In this document: piece by piece, positions 40,256 to 53,815 of the stretch
Numbering within the stretch: the first letter of the stretch is position 1
How the letters are laid out: each line of letters starts with the position of its first letter
NCBI GenBank assembly: GCA_963573385.1
Contig: CAUYLG010062084.1
Location: 124,001-188,000 of the forward strand
Direction of reading: 5' to 3'
DNA: 64,000 bases
From: Cacajao melanocephalus
Lineage: Eukaryota; Chordata; Mammalia; Primates; Pitheciidae
The notes under the pieces: model-generated
What the model was told of the DNA's origin: nothing
Seen by the model: the letters and a program-made list of their open reading frames with translations, nothing else
Databases searched by the model: none
Position numbers and translations under genes: made by a program

Positions 40256-41610
40256 GTAATTTTCGAAACTAGAGGATCTATTCCCAATAATGTCTTTACC
40301 AGTCAACTAAAATTTGTTTGTTCTTCTCTAACAACAGGAGATACTACCTATTCTTATGGGTTTCACCTCTGCCTCTTGGGCTCATAATTCATATTTGCAT
40401 AGCAGTCAAGACCCAGGGGCATATGGAAAGGAGGAGGTTGCACTTACAGAGGGAAGTATGGATCTCATTGAGATCAAAGAGAGACTATTTTGATTAGTAG
40501 CTTCTGTGCTACTTAAATTTGTTATTAAAATCATTTCAGAATCATCTCCTTGGAAGAGGTGAGCTTTTTTGAAGAAATATGTTGGAAAAAGGTGATGTCA
40601 GATGCATAAGAGAATTTTGTTTCCACCATCGAGGGCCATGTGGAAGCACACGAGGAGGTGGAAGTAGAAGGGAAGAGTGGGAGTGTTAAGCAGTTGTGAT
40701 TTAAGAGAGTGGAGGTAGCAAATGTGGGAAGACGACGAAATGACAGCACTCAGTTGAGCAGTGGGCTTAGCAATCTGGCAATAAACTGGGAGCTAACAAG
40801 GCCCACCTGGAGTGGTTAGTGACAAAAGAAACATTTGTAGCTCACCGAGAAGATTTAATTGAGGAGAAAATAATATGATGTCTGGCCAGCATGAGACTCA
40901 TGCTGTATCTTGGACCCAACTTCTTTTGGAATTTTGAAACGTGTAAGAAATGACTGACACGTTTGTGCTTCTGGACTGAAAGCTTGTTTCTTCGGTGATA
41001 TTTTAGCACCCGTGCCACATGATCGTTATTTGCTCCAAAGTGATTGTATCTTGACTTTCATGTTTCTTCACATGAGACATTTCATGATTACAATCTTTCT
41101 TATTAAAATTGTTTTATTTTATTATTTGATTAACTTCTTGGCACAGATGTACTTTTTATGCTAATCACAGATTTGTGCCTTTTAACTTTTTATTTTCCAT
41201 CTTTTCCATGATAGTTCAACTTTGCTTGGTTATTTTATTTTTTTGCTGTATACTTATAAAACCTGTCTTCCATATTTAGGCATAAAAGATTCATTCACCT
41301 TAGAGATTCCAATATTCATTTTTTTAAAAGCCTACAGTCCATCTGTTACCATCTCATCAGATATTAAATTTTATTACCCTTTGTTGTTTCCTGCAACTTT
41401 TGGCAGAAGAGACTATTCTCCAATAAGCCCACTTACTTCATATGGCAAGAAATGTATCAAGTTTTTGTCAGCATTCGCTATAGACTAATTATTAAGTGTG
41501 TCCAAAAAATGTTTATATTTACCACTTGTTTATGTCATGGGTGCAGGGTGTAGGGTGGGGGAGAAGTAGATCACAGATACAAAGAAAAGTCATGGAAATT
41601 GGAGTACTGT
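40256..41610. other. No gene or repeat recognised
   Basis: About 1.35 kb of AT-rich sequence with no supportable feature. Confidence 0.4.
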
Positions 41611-42175
41611 ATTAGTTTTCTATCACACTATAACAAATTACCACAATAATGGCTTAAAACAACATGTATTTATTATCTCGCAGTTTCTGTAGGTCAGGAG
41701 TCCAGCATAGCTCTGCTGAGTTCTCTCCTCAGGCTCTAGGCTGCCATCAAGGCATCAGGTACCGTGCATTCCTTTCCAGAACTCAGGGTCTTCTTCCGAG
41801 GTCATGTGGTTGTTGGCACACTTTAACCCCTTGCAGCTGTAGGACTGGGGCTGGCTTTCAGCAAAGTCACTCTTGACTCCTGGACACCATATACACTTGC
41901 TTGCCATGTAGCCCCCTCACAGGCCTTTTCACAACAAGACAGCTTGCCTCTCAAGGGCAGCAGGGCACCTTGTCCATTCTGATAGAGTCCCATAAAACCT
42001 AATGTATAATCATGAGCGTAATTGTCCCCATCATCTTTGTGACACTAGGAGTCAATGGAGACCACCCTGACTTGGCGGAATGAGATGCTCCTCCTTTTCT
42101 CCACTGGAGTTATGTCAGGGGAGGCCTGGAGGCCACTACAAAAGACTCAGGACTTCCATGATCATCCCTCATGCT
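41611..42175 (-). mobile_element. LTR-class repeat (antisense), family uncertain
   Basis: Starts 'tgtattagttttctatcaca' and 'aaattaccacaataatggct', then 'ttattatctcgcagtttctg'. These are antisense ends of a MaLR/ERVL-like LTR. Part of it (41804-41918) recurs at 43301-43418. Confidence 0.55.
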
Positions 42176-42177
42176 AT

Positions 42178-42650
42178 GGACTAAATTGCATCCCCACAAA
42201 ATTCCCATGTTGAAATCCTAACACCCAATGTGACTGTATTTGCAGATGAAACCAATAAAAAGGTACTTAGGGTTGAATGAAGTCATAACGGTGGGCCTCT
42301 GATAGGATAGGATTAGTGTCCTTATAAAAAGGGGCCAAGTACGGTAGCTCACACCTGTAATCTCAGCATTTGGGAAGGCTGAGGCAGAAGGATCACTGGA
42401 GCCAAGAGTTTGAGACCAGCCTGGGAAACCAAGGGAGATACTGTCTCTACAAAAAGAACCATTTATTTTTTTTAATTAGCTGGGTTTGGTGGCACACACC
42501 TGTAGTACCAGCTACTTGGGAGACTGAGGTGGGAGGATCACTTAAGTCCAGGAGGTTGAGGCTGCAGCCTGGGCAACAGATCAAGACCCTGTCTCAAGAA
42601 AAAAAGAAGGGACATCAGAGAGCTAGCACACGTGCATGTGTCCCGCCAAG
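42178..42650 (+). mobile_element. MLT1-type MaLR LTR, split by an Alu
   Basis: 'tggactaaattgcatcccca', 'ttgaaatcctaacacccaat', 'gttgaatgaagtcataacgg' and 'ggattagtgtccttataaaa' are MLT1 5' landmarks. After the Alu the LTR continues for about 40 bases ('gacatcagagagctagcaca'). Confidence 0.78.
42333..42609 (+). mobile_element. Alu SINE, AluJ-like, with right-arm deletion
   Basis: 'ggccaagtacggtagctcac' at the start, T-rich linker, tail 'ctcaagaaaaaaagaag'. The segment between 'gaggctgca' and 'gcctgggcaac' in the right arm is deleted. Confidence 0.9.
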
Positions 42651-43134
42651 CGTCAGGTTCCAGCCCATGCTGAGGTCTGAGGGAAGTGAGTGGATGGGTA
42701 GCAGAGAGCTGAAAGAACACTCGGGGGGGCATAGGCAGGTGAAATATGGTTTTTATTATGTTCCCTCTCTGCCAGCTTTTTTCCGGCTGCCCGCTCTGGC
42801 CAAAGCCCTTCTCAGCAGTTGGCTCTGTAGCTTCTGCCGCCCCCATGGCTTTTCCTTACAGGGTCAGCAGCTTCACTCTCTCTCTTTGAATATGAGCCAT
42901 ATGTATAGCATCAGCAGGGCAGTTATACCTTTTACAGACAATAGTGGCTCGGCGCCAAGTATGAGCTTACACAAACAGGTTATATAATAAATGGAATTGT
43001 GTGCCTGTGCGCTGGCCCAGTTGTCTGCCTTGGCCTATTCTTGACTAAAGCACATGAATTTTCCCTACACCATGCTGGCGATCTCTCGATCTCTCTCTCT
43101 CTCTCTCTCTCCCCCTCTGTATCTCCTTTACTCA
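42651..43134. other. No gene recognised; (CT)n at its end
   Basis: No recognised feature apart from a (CT)n microsatellite at 43081-43117. A 205-codon frame reaching in from 42370 is mostly Alu sequence. Confidence 0.5.
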
Positions 43135-44335
43135 CATAATTGACAAAGGACTAGTACCTAGAATACATAAAGAACTATTAGTTCTTTGAAACCTCAACAG
43201 TTCAAAACAAAACAACAGCAAAAAATCCAATTAGAAAGTAGACAAAAGACAATACATTTCACTGAAGAGGATATGTAAATGGCAATATGCACATAAAATG
43301 ATGTGGCTGTTGGCACACTTTAATTCCCTGAAGCTGTAGGACTGGAGCACGCTTTCAGCAAAGCCACTCTTGACTCCTAGGAGACCATATACAGTTCCTT
43401 GCCATGTGGTTCCGTCCCACCATCGCTAGGTGTTAGGGAAGTAGAAATTAAGACCACAGTGTGCTATCACTACATACCTATTAGACCAGCTAACATAAAA
43501 AATAGTGACAACATCAAATGCTGACAAGGACATAAGGAAGATGGAACTTTCATACATTTACATTACTGACATAAAATAGGACAACCACTCTGAACCGTAC
43601 TTTAGCAGTTTCTTTAAAATCTAAATACACATTTACTCTGTGACTCAACAATTGCATTCCTGAGCATTTATCTCAGAGAAATGAAAACTTACATCCACAC
43701 AAAGACCTATGCATGATTATTCATAGCACCTTGATTTTTTAATAACCCCAAACTGGTAAAAACCAAAATGTCCTACAATAGGTAAAGAGTTAAATAAATT
43801 GTGATATATCCATACCGTGGCATACCATTCCACAGTTAAAAGGAACAAACTGTTAGCACATGGAACAACTTGGATAAATATCAAAAGCATTATCCTGAGT
43901 GGGGACAAAATAATCTCAAACGGAATACTTCATGATTCTATTTATGAAATAGTCTCAAAATGAAAAAATACTACAGCAATGAAGAACAAATTAATCGTTG
44001 ACAGGGATTATGGTAGTGCGGAGGCAGGGGTTGTGTGTAACTATAAACTAGTAGGATAAAGGGGATCTTTATGGTGATGAAATAGATCTATATCTTGATT
44101 GTGATGGTGGCTATATGAATCTACATATGTAATAAAATGACATAGAACTATACATACATGTTATGATAGTGTCAATTTCCTGATTTTGCTATTGTGCTAT
44201 TGTTACATAAGATGTAACCAGTGGGGGAAAACTGGGTGATGAATAGAGAGGACCTCTCTGAACCATCATTGCAGTTTGCTGTCACTTTAAATTATTTCTA
44301 AATAAAAAGTTTCAAAATTTGAAAATATATGTGTC
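43135..44335 (+). mobile_element. Old L1M LINE, ORF2 end plus 3' UTR, with a foreign insert
   Basis: 'ttcactgaagaggatatgta', 'ctcagagaaatgaaaactta', 'gaacaacttggataaatatc' and the tail 'ctaaataaaaagtttcaaaa' give L1 ORF2 C-terminus and 3' UTR. At 43301-43432 the L1 reading is replaced by about 120 bases of unrelated LTR-like sequence. Confidence 0.85.
43301..43418 (-). repeat. Second copy of a segment of the LTR at 41.8 kb
   Basis: Aligns to 41804-41918 at about 87% identity by eye, including the shared phrases 'gttggcacactttaa', 'agctgtaggactgg', 'gctttcagcaaag' and 'cactcttgactcct'. L1 wording resumes after it with 'gttagggaagtagaaat'. Confidence 0.85.
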
Positions 44336-44469
44336 TTTATGTATGTATATCTGTATCTACTGGTAAAATCACTATAACCTTTAGGTGTTTTGTTTTGTTT
44401 TAATGATTTTTGAAGCCACTAATTTAGGACAAGAATATTTCTGTGCCTCTACTATGTTACCCAGTCTGT

Positions 44470-44640
44470 GTGTTGGTGGGATGACCTTGAGTAAACTCTC
44501 TGAACCTCTGTTTCTGTAGCTGTAAAATTGCGATAATTATACTTCACATGCCCACAGAGTTTTTCTAAGGGTCAAACAAGGTAAAGTGAAAACCCCAACC
44601 CTCTACCTGACAAATGACAGACACTGAGTGAAAATTAATT
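44470..44640 (+). mobile_element. MIR SINE
   Basis: 'gaccttgagtaaactctctg', 'cctctgtttctgtagctgta' and 'ctaagggtcaaacaaggtaa' follow MIR order. Confidence 0.75.
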
Positions 44641-44948
44641 TCTTTCCTTCCTTCTTGTTTTTCTTTCACTTTGTCTTGCATTACTTGATGAATCCTTATT
44701 TTCATTTGGGTTTCAAGTACAATTCTGGCTCCATTATATCACGGTTTTCCCTTTTCTCTTTGATGTAACACTTTTCTTCAGTCAAGGTACAATGGCTTTA
44801 ACTGAGAAAGTTTCTACAATTATGAACCTTCTTGAAGAGGACTTGCTTAGGTTTTGGAGGTTTTGTAAAATTCTTTTTTTCCCCTTTTTAAAAATTTCAG
44901 ATGCCCCTTTTCCAATGCTTTGCTTAGGTTTCTAAAGGAAATGATTTA
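44641..44948. other. No gene or repeat recognised
   Basis: Pyrimidine-rich spacer with nothing supportable. Confidence 0.4.
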
Positions 44949-45228
44949 GCTGGGGGCAGTGGCTCATGCTCCTGTAATCCCAATACTTTGAGGGGCTGAG
45001 GCAGGAGGGTTGCTTATGGCCAGGAGTTCAAGACCAGCCTGGGCAACACAGTGAGACTCCATCTCTACAAAAAGCTTTTTTTTAAAAAAAGCCAAGTATG
45101 ATGGTGCATTCCCAGGAGCTTGAGGCTGCGGTGAGCTATGATTGCACTACTGCACTCAGGCCTGGGTGACAGACCAAGACTATGTTCACCCCCAATCCCC
45201 CAAAAAATAAAATAAGATAAAAAATAAA
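44949..45228 (+). mobile_element. Alu SINE, AluJ-like, internally deleted
   Basis: 'gctgggggcagtggctcatg' at the start. The right arm is shortened between 'tgatggtgcattccc' and 'aggagcttgaggctgcgg'. Tail of AAAATAAAAT units. Confidence 0.9.
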
Positions 45229-46199
45229 GATAATGATTCACAGCCTAGATAGATAAAGTCTGATGGATAAAAGGAATTGAAGCTCTTTGTAGAAATGTTC
45301 ATTCGAATACTGGGGCAGGCAATGACTAAGATAAGCCTTGACTGTCTTTTTGTGCTATAAAGTAAGAAAATTATGAAGAACTGATGGGATCATGTCTAAA
45401 GGAAACAGAAGCTTAATCAAATATATTTCCACAGGTTAAAAATGGCACAAATTGGGTATTAAAAAGAATTAGCAAGAAGGAGGCAGCCAAGACAGTATAA
45501 TCTCCTTCAATTCCCCCAAAAACATAAATAGCAACTAAGATGGCAAAACAAAAGACTCATGAGTGATCTCTAACAATACGTCTAGGTGACAAGCATGTTT
45601 TTGGTCCCCCAAGTACAAAACACCCTCACCTACAGGATGTCAGTAGTATCAGCATTTGCACTAGAGGAAAAAAGTAATGACCAATGAGCTTCTAATGGCC
45701 TTGAGATCATGATAACAAGAATCACCACTTTGTAGTGGTACTCACCACAAAGTACAAGTTCATCTGAGAACAATGCCTGAAATTGAGAGGTGGGTCTGGA
45801 GGATAAAACTTATGAACAAATTCCCAGGGATCATGTTGTAATCAGGCCTAATGATAGAAAAGGTCTAATGGAGCGGTCTGGGTCTCGAAACTCTCAAAAT
45901 TAACAAGCTAAATCTCCTCTTAAGACAAAATTCTGCACTGAAAGCAAACTACTGAAAAGAGAATCCAGATTAGGCAGGACTTGGATTATAAAGGAAAATA
46001 AAGAGAAGATCCAGTTAAAAGGTAGAAAGCAAAGTAAGGAGAAAAAGGAAACAAATCTCAGAAATTACTTTTGGTCACTTTGGAGGAAAGAAAACCCAGA
46101 AGTTTTAGATCTATAGAGCAAGAAAATCTCTTCTGCTTCTTTCCTGAAAGCATAGGAAAAAAGATTATAGTTAAATTTCATACAAAGTTTTTATAAGAA
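45229..46199. other. AT/purine-rich sequence, possibly L1 5' or ORF1 region
   Basis: A-rich on the + strand, like much of the L1 sense strand, and it lies directly before an L1. I cannot identify specific L1 landmarks here. Confidence 0.35.
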
Positions 46200-48041
<1,842 letters not shown>

Positions 48042-48350
48042 GGCTGGATGCGGTGGCTCACGCCTGTAATCCCAGTGTTTGCGAGGCCAAGGCAGGTGGA
48101 ATACTTGAGATCAGGAGTTCAAGACCGCCTGCCCAACATAGTGAAACCCTGTCTCTACTAAAAATACAAAAAATTAGTTGGGTATGTGACAGGAGCCTGT
48201 AATCCCAGCTACTCTGGAGGCTGAGGCACAAGAATCACTTGAACCTGGGAGGTGGAGGTTTCAGTGAGCCAAGATTACGTCACTGCACTCCAGCTGGGGC
48301 AACAGAGTGAGCCTCCATCTCAAAAAATTAAAAATGAATAATAAATAAAA
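48042..48350 (+). mobile_element. Alu SINE (full length)
   Basis: 'ggctggatgcggtggctcac' at the start, both arms present, tail of AATAAATAAAAT units. It sits at the point where L1 ORF2 wording stops. Confidence 0.94.
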
Positions 48351-49594
48351 TAAAACAACACACTTTTTGGACAAATAACTGTATTTTTCAAAACAAAAAT
48401 ATTTAGAGAGAATAATAACATCATTTTATATTTTTGCAAACTTCTTTAATGTCTGGCTTAGTATCAGATAACTGGATACTCCTGTCTGTTTCTGCATTCA
48501 ATTTGTTGCAATATGTTGTTTTGGTTGAGGTATGTGAAGATAATCTGGCTTCACACACTTATGTAGGTGGAAAAAAGAGCAATATGTTAACATCTTTTTT
48601 TGTATACATGTGAATATTCATCTTTGATACTATACTAAAACTTGGCAAGTGGTAGCTGCTTAAATGTTAGGTCAAACGTGGAAAATGAAATCAGATCAAT
48701 TGAACTTCTCACTGTTAAGTACATTAAAATCCATTTGTCTATCTAGCAATTTGAATGGTTCTTTTACCCACATGGCATCATGCATTAATCATTTGGAAAG
48801 CATTGGCTTGCTGAGTTTTGTAGATCTTCAAAATGTTGACATATTACAATATACAATATTGAAAAAACATAGTTGTTCATATCATTACTGATCTCATCAA
48901 TTGTAAGCTGTCAAGTTCATGGTGACAAGTACAATTTTTCAAACTTCAAATTTTTACTTGAGAGCTCAAATATTACCACCGGCAAAAAATACAGCAGTAA
49001 TTTTCCTTGAAGTGTCAGGATCACTACATTGATTCTTGAGAAAATTGCTGCCATTTATCCAAGTTTGAATTACCATATTTTGTTAGTTGTTCTTTCAAGT
49101 AAAAGTGGTGTTCCATTTAAACATTTAAAAAGTGGCTAGTTCAGCTTGCAACTAAAATAATCCCACAAATGCTTTTACTCAGGACATTATACTTCAATAT
49201 GCAGCAGAAGTGCCTTATATGCATTTCCAACTCAATAAATAGAATATTTAAATGACATATATTTAATAAAATTAATACTTTACTCCTTGATCCAAAAGAT
49301 TTTTAAGTGAAATTTGATTTTTTTTTTTTTTGGCAAGTACATGTTGAATGTCACTGACTACACTACAGTTTATTGTGAATGTCCTGATTTATGCTAAGGC
49401 AGTTTTCTCTATCATCACTTTTATACAGTAAGTGTAAATGTCCCTATATGAAAAAGGAAAATAACCTTCTAGGTTTATTATGAAGATGGTTTTCATCTCA
49501 CAAACACCCTTGAAAGGCCTTTGGGTACTTCCAGGGGTTCATAAACTATACATTAATGACCTCTGGCCTAAACTCTCCAATTAAAAGGCAAAGG
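48351..49594. other. AT-rich sequence, possible old DNA-transposon remnant
   Basis: About 1.2 kb without L1, Alu or LTR wording. It gives me an impression of an old DNA-transposon body, but no terminal repeats or motif can be shown. No gene is recognised. Confidence 0.25.
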
Positions 49595-50097
49595 TTACCA
49601 CACAGAGTTGGAAAAAAAAAAATGCAAGACCAAATTATATGCTGTCTAAAGAAAGACACTTTAAATATAAAAACACAAATTGGTTAAGTAGATGAATAAT
49701 AAAAATATACCATGCAAACACTGATCCTGAGGCAGCTGGAGTGGCTATACTAATATCAGATGAAGTAGACACGAAAAAGTATATGCTCATCAGTAAAAAC
49801 AGACATTTCATAACGATAAGGATCAATTTGTTAAGAAGACATTGTAATCCTGAATGTGTATGCACCCAATAACAATGATACTAAAGACATGAAGAAAATA
49901 TGGCTTAACTAAAAGGAGAAATGGACAAATCTCCAATTATATTTGGAAATTTCAACACCCCTCTCTCAGCAATTGACAAAACAAGTAGATATAAAATTTT
50001 TAAGGATATAGAAGCCTCAAAGAGCATTAACAACAAACTTGACCTAGCTGATATTTGGAAAACAATATATCCAACAACAGAAGATATTCTTTCTTTT

Positions 50098-50173
50098 GTC
50101 CAGGTGCAGTGGCTCGTGCCTGTAATCCCAGCACTTTGGGAGGCTGAAGCAGGTGGATCACTTGAGGTCAGGA
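50098..50173 (+). mobile_element. 3'-truncated Alu fragment (first ~75 bases only)
   Basis: 'ccaggtgcagtggctcgtgc' to 'cacttgaggtcagga' is the Alu 5' end, cut off without right arm or A tail and fused directly to an LTR fragment. This is not the expected product of Alu retrotransposition. Confidence 0.88.
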
Positions 50174-50175
50174 CC

Positions 50176-50265
50176 CACCAGGTCTTTCTCACAGCATGTG
50201 GGAGTTATGGTAATACAATTCAAGATGAGATGTGAGTAAGGACACAGAGTCAACCATATCGGCTT
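50176..50265 (-). mobile_element. MST/THE1-type LTR fragment (antisense, terminal ~90 bases)
   Basis: 'acaattcaagatgagatgtg' and 'gtcaaccatatc' are the reverse complement of the first ~90 bases of an MST/THE1 LTR. It ends at the true LTR terminus and lies between an Alu stub and L1. Confidence 0.82.
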
Positions 50266-51742
50266 CCATCTCAACAAACTGAAACAAATTAAACTCAAAG
50301 CAATTAGAAGGAAGAAAATAATGAAGACAAGAACAGAAATCAATAAAAATAGAAAATAGAAAAGCAATAGAGAAGATGAAGTCAAAAGATGGTTCTATGG
50401 TTCTATGAAAATATTTAAAAGATTTTTCTTTTTCTCTTTTAAAAAACATGATTTGTATTAAAATTAATAAACTTCTATCTTGACTGATTAAAAAATAAAT
50501 AAGATTCAAATTACCAACATCAGGAATGAAAGAAGGGCTAACACTAAAAATATACTTATTTTAGGAGGACTGTAACAGAATGTTATGACTAACTTTATGC
50601 CAATAAATCTAACAATTTACCTGAAACAGAAAAGTTTACTAAAAGATATGAAATGCCAAAACTGAGACAAAAGTAACAGAAAATCTGAATACCCCCATAT
50701 CAATTAAATAAACTGAATTTTTCAAAGCCTTCCCACAGAAAGAGAACTCCATGCTTACAGAGCTTTACTGATGAATTCCATTAAGTATTTGACGTAGAAA
50801 TAATACCACTTATACACAAGCTCTTTCAAAAAATAGAGTAAAGCGAATACTTTGCAATTCATTTATAAGGACAAAATAATCCTGAAAACAAGACAAGACA
50901 TTACAAGGAAAGAATACTACAGGCTAATATCTTTTATGAACAGAGATGCAAAATTCTTTTAAAGAACAGCAACTCAAAATTAGCAATATGTAAAAAGGAT
51001 AATAACATTGTGACCAAATGGGATTTATCCAGGGAATGCAAGGTTGGTTTAACATTCAAAAATTGACTAACGTAATTTACCATCTTAACAGAACAAAAGG
51101 GTAGAAACCAAATAAGTATCCCAATAGATGCAAGAAAAGCTTTGAACAAAATTTAATATAAATTTATAATAAAAATTCTTAGCAAACTAGGAATAGAAGG
51201 AATTTTTCTCAACCTTATAAAAGGCCCCAGTGAAAAAATTACAACTAACATTTTACTTAATGGTGAAATACCCCACCTCCCCTCACCATTTCTATTCAGC
51301 ATTATACTGGAATTCCTAACCAGTATAATGAAGTAAAGAAAAGAAATAAAAAGCATACATATTTGAAAGAAAAAATCAAATTGCCTTTATTTGCAGATGA
51401 CAAGATCATATACATACGGAGCTTACACAAAAGCTATTAGAAATTAATAAGTCAATTTAGCAAAATCCAATGATATAAGATCAATATACACATATCAATT
51501 CTATTTCTATATGCTGGCAACAAATGACCAGAAATTTTTTACTTTGTTAAAAATGTACCATTTATAATAGCTTCAAAGACCATGAAATACTTAATAATAA
51601 AAGTAACAAGTATATGTAAGACCCGTAAACTGAAAGCTAAAAAAAAAATTATTAAGCAAAATTTTAAACTACCTAAATTGGTGAAATATGCCATCATTAC
51701 TAATTAGAAATTCAATTTTGTTTTTTTTTTTCTGGAAATTCT

Positions 51743-51960
51743 ATTTTTTTTTTTTTTTTTTACTTTTTGTTGTTGTTGTTTGTTTTTTGAGACAGGGTCT
51801 CACTCTGTCACCTGGGCTAGAGTGCAGTGGTGCCATCTTGGCTCACTGCAACCTCTACCTCCCAAGCTCAAGTGATCTTCCCACCTCAGCCTCCTGAGTA
51901 GCTAGGACCACAGGTGTGCACCACTATACCCAGTTAATTTGTTTGTTTGTTTGTAGAGAC
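51743..51960 (-). mobile_element. Alu right half (antisense), joined head-on to the next Alu
   Basis: T-rich tail, 'gagacagggtctcactctgt', then the antisense right arm and the middle linker ending 'tttgtttgtagagac' at 51960, where it switches to a + strand Alu. Confidence 0.92.
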
Positions 51961-52147
51961 CAATCTGGGCAACATGGTGAAACCCTGACTCTACAAAAAA
52001 TACAAAAGTGAACTGGGTGTGGTAGAGCAAGCCTGTAGTCTCAGCTACTCAGGAGGCTGCGGTGGGAGAATCACGTGGGCCTGGGATATCAAGGTTGCAG
52101 TGAGCCGTAATTGTGCCACTGCACCCCAGCCTGGGCGACAGAATAAA
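51956..52147 (+). mobile_element. 5'-truncated Alu (sense) without A tail, fused to the inverted Alu
   Basis: From the shared 'gagac' it continues 'caatctgggcaacatggtga' through the right arm to 'ctgggcgacagaataaag'. The 5' third is missing and there is no poly-A. Confidence 0.92.
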
Positions 52148-52667
52148 GTTAAACAAATGGGCCATATAATCCAGCTATTGCACTCCTAGGTATTTACCAA
52201 AGAGAAATGAAAACATACTTTTACCCAAAGACCTATATAGGAATATGCATAGTAGTTTTATTCATCATAACCAAAATCTGGAAATAACTGCAATGTCCAT
52301 CAATAGACGACTAAACAAATTTTGAGATACCCACACCATTACTCCCAGCAGTGTTATGGAATGAACAACTGACACACACAACATGGCTGACTCTCAAAAA
52401 CAGTATGTTCTGCAAAGAAAGTCAGATACAAAAGAGTACATATCACATGACTCTCTTTACATGAAATTCCAGAGAGAGCAAAACAAAGCTATAGTTACTG
52501 AAAGCAGATAAATAAGTCCCTGTGACCAGTTCCCTGGTAGGAGCCTGATTGCAAAAAGGCACAATGGATCCTTGCTCAGTGGTGGAAATGTTCATTTTGA
52601 CGATGGTCATTGTTACACAGGTCTATATATTTGTACGAATTTCTTGAAACTATACATTTAAAATAGT

Positions 52668-52843
52668 CAGACACGGTGGCACTCACCTGTAGTCCCAACT
52701 ACTTGGGAGGCTGAGGTGGGAAGATCACTGTAGTCCAAGAGTTCGAGGATGCAGGAGCTATGACTGTGTCACTGCACTCCAGCCTGGGCCACAGAGCGAG
52801 ACCCTGTCTCCAATAAATAAATAAATAAATAAATAAATAAGAT
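52668..52843 (+). mobile_element. FRAM-like right Alu monomer with (AATA)n tail
   Basis: A single right-type arm ('acacggtggcactcacctgt' to 'gcgagaccctgtctcc') runs into seven AATA units. No left arm. Confidence 0.85.
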
Positions 52844-52924
52844 GTATCTTATATAAAAGAATGCTTGAATAAAATTGATTTTCTTTAAAAGAAGCTAGAA
52901 ATTCAGATTTTTAAAATGTGACAT

Positions 52925-53095
52925 CTGCTGGGTGTGGTGGCTCACACTTGTCATTCCAGCAGTTTGGGAGGCTGACCCAGGAGGATTGCTTGAGGCCAGG
53001 AATTTGAGACCAGACCAGGCAACATAACAAGATCTTACCTCTCTCTATATATAAAAAAATTAAAATTAAAAGTTAAAAAAAACAACTAATTAAAA
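52925..53095 (+). mobile_element. FLAM-like left Alu monomer
   Basis: 'gctgggtgtggtggctcaca' to 'ccaggcaacataacaagatc', then an A-rich tail and no right arm. Boundaries approximate. Confidence 0.8.
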
Positions 53096-53161
53096 CTTTA
53101 AAAATACCTTTAGACTAAGGTAATACATCTGTGACCCAGAATTCTGCTCCAGTTTACCAAG

Positions 53162-53201
53162 TGTATTAGGCAAGATTCTCCAGAGAAAAAGAACCAATAG
53201 G

Positions 53202-53240
<39 letters not shown>

Positions 53241-53810
53241 TATACATGTAAAATGTACAATGTATGTATTTATGTGTAGTTGTATACACATATACATATG
53301 GAGATTTATTAGGAGGAATTGGTCCACATGATTATGGAGGCCAAGAAGTCCCACAATCTGCTATCTGCAAGCTAGAGACCCAGGGAAGCCAGTTGTGTAA
53401 TTTAGTCCAAGTCCATGACCCTGAGAGCCAGGGAGCAGATGGTATAACTCCCAGTCAAGTCTGAAGGCATGAGAAGGGGGTTTCAAGGCCAGGGAAGAGA
53501 AGGGTGGGGGATAGGAGCACTGGTGTTAAGTTCTGGAATCTGAAGGCCTGAGAATCGAGTGCTCGTCAGTCCCAGGGCAAGAGATGATGGATGCCCCAGC
53601 ACAAGAAGACTGACTTTGTCCTTCCTCCACCTTTTTGTTCTATCAGATTTTCAAAAGATTAAATGATGCTCTCCCACATTGGTGAGAGCATCCCAATTTT
53701 CTTTACTCAGTCTTCCAGAAACATCCTCACAGACACACCCAGAAACAAAGTGTTACCAGCTCTCTGGGCCTTCCTGAGCCCAGCTGTGACACAGAAAATT
53801 AACGATCACG
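53162..53810 (-). mobile_element. MLT2-type ERVL solo LTR with 5-bp TSD (antisense)
   Basis: Starts 'tgtattaggcaagattctcc' with 'aagaaccaataggata', then 'gaagtcccacaatctgctat', and ends 'aaaattaacgatcacg'. Flanking 5-mers are identical, CCAAG at 53157-53161 and 53811-53815. No internal region, so a solo LTR of 649 bp. A TA/CA microsatellite (53201-53240) sits at the usual GA/TA-rich site. Confidence 0.92.
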
Positions 53811-53815
53811 CCAAG

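Larger units (their letters stand above)
49595..52667 (+). mobile_element. Decayed L1M LINE with ORF2 EN, RT and 3' UTR
   Basis: Host element of this block. The EN-region wording is 'atttcaacacccctctctca' (about 49950). In the RT region, the frame at 51021 reads [12 protein letters not shown], matching the conserved L1 RT block, and 51381-51413 reads LPLFADDKIIY with the FADD catalytic box at 51390-51401. ORF2 is broken by stops and frameshifts. Later landmarks are 'ccagctattgcactcctagg' (52172) and the 3' UTR to 52667. Interrupted at 50098-50265 and 51743-52147 by unrelated pieces. Dead copy. Confidence 0.92.

Noticed and set aside
42370..42987. 205-codon open frame on the plus strand
   Set aside because: The first ~80 codons are Alu translation. 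The remainder shows no domain. Typical of Alu read-through.
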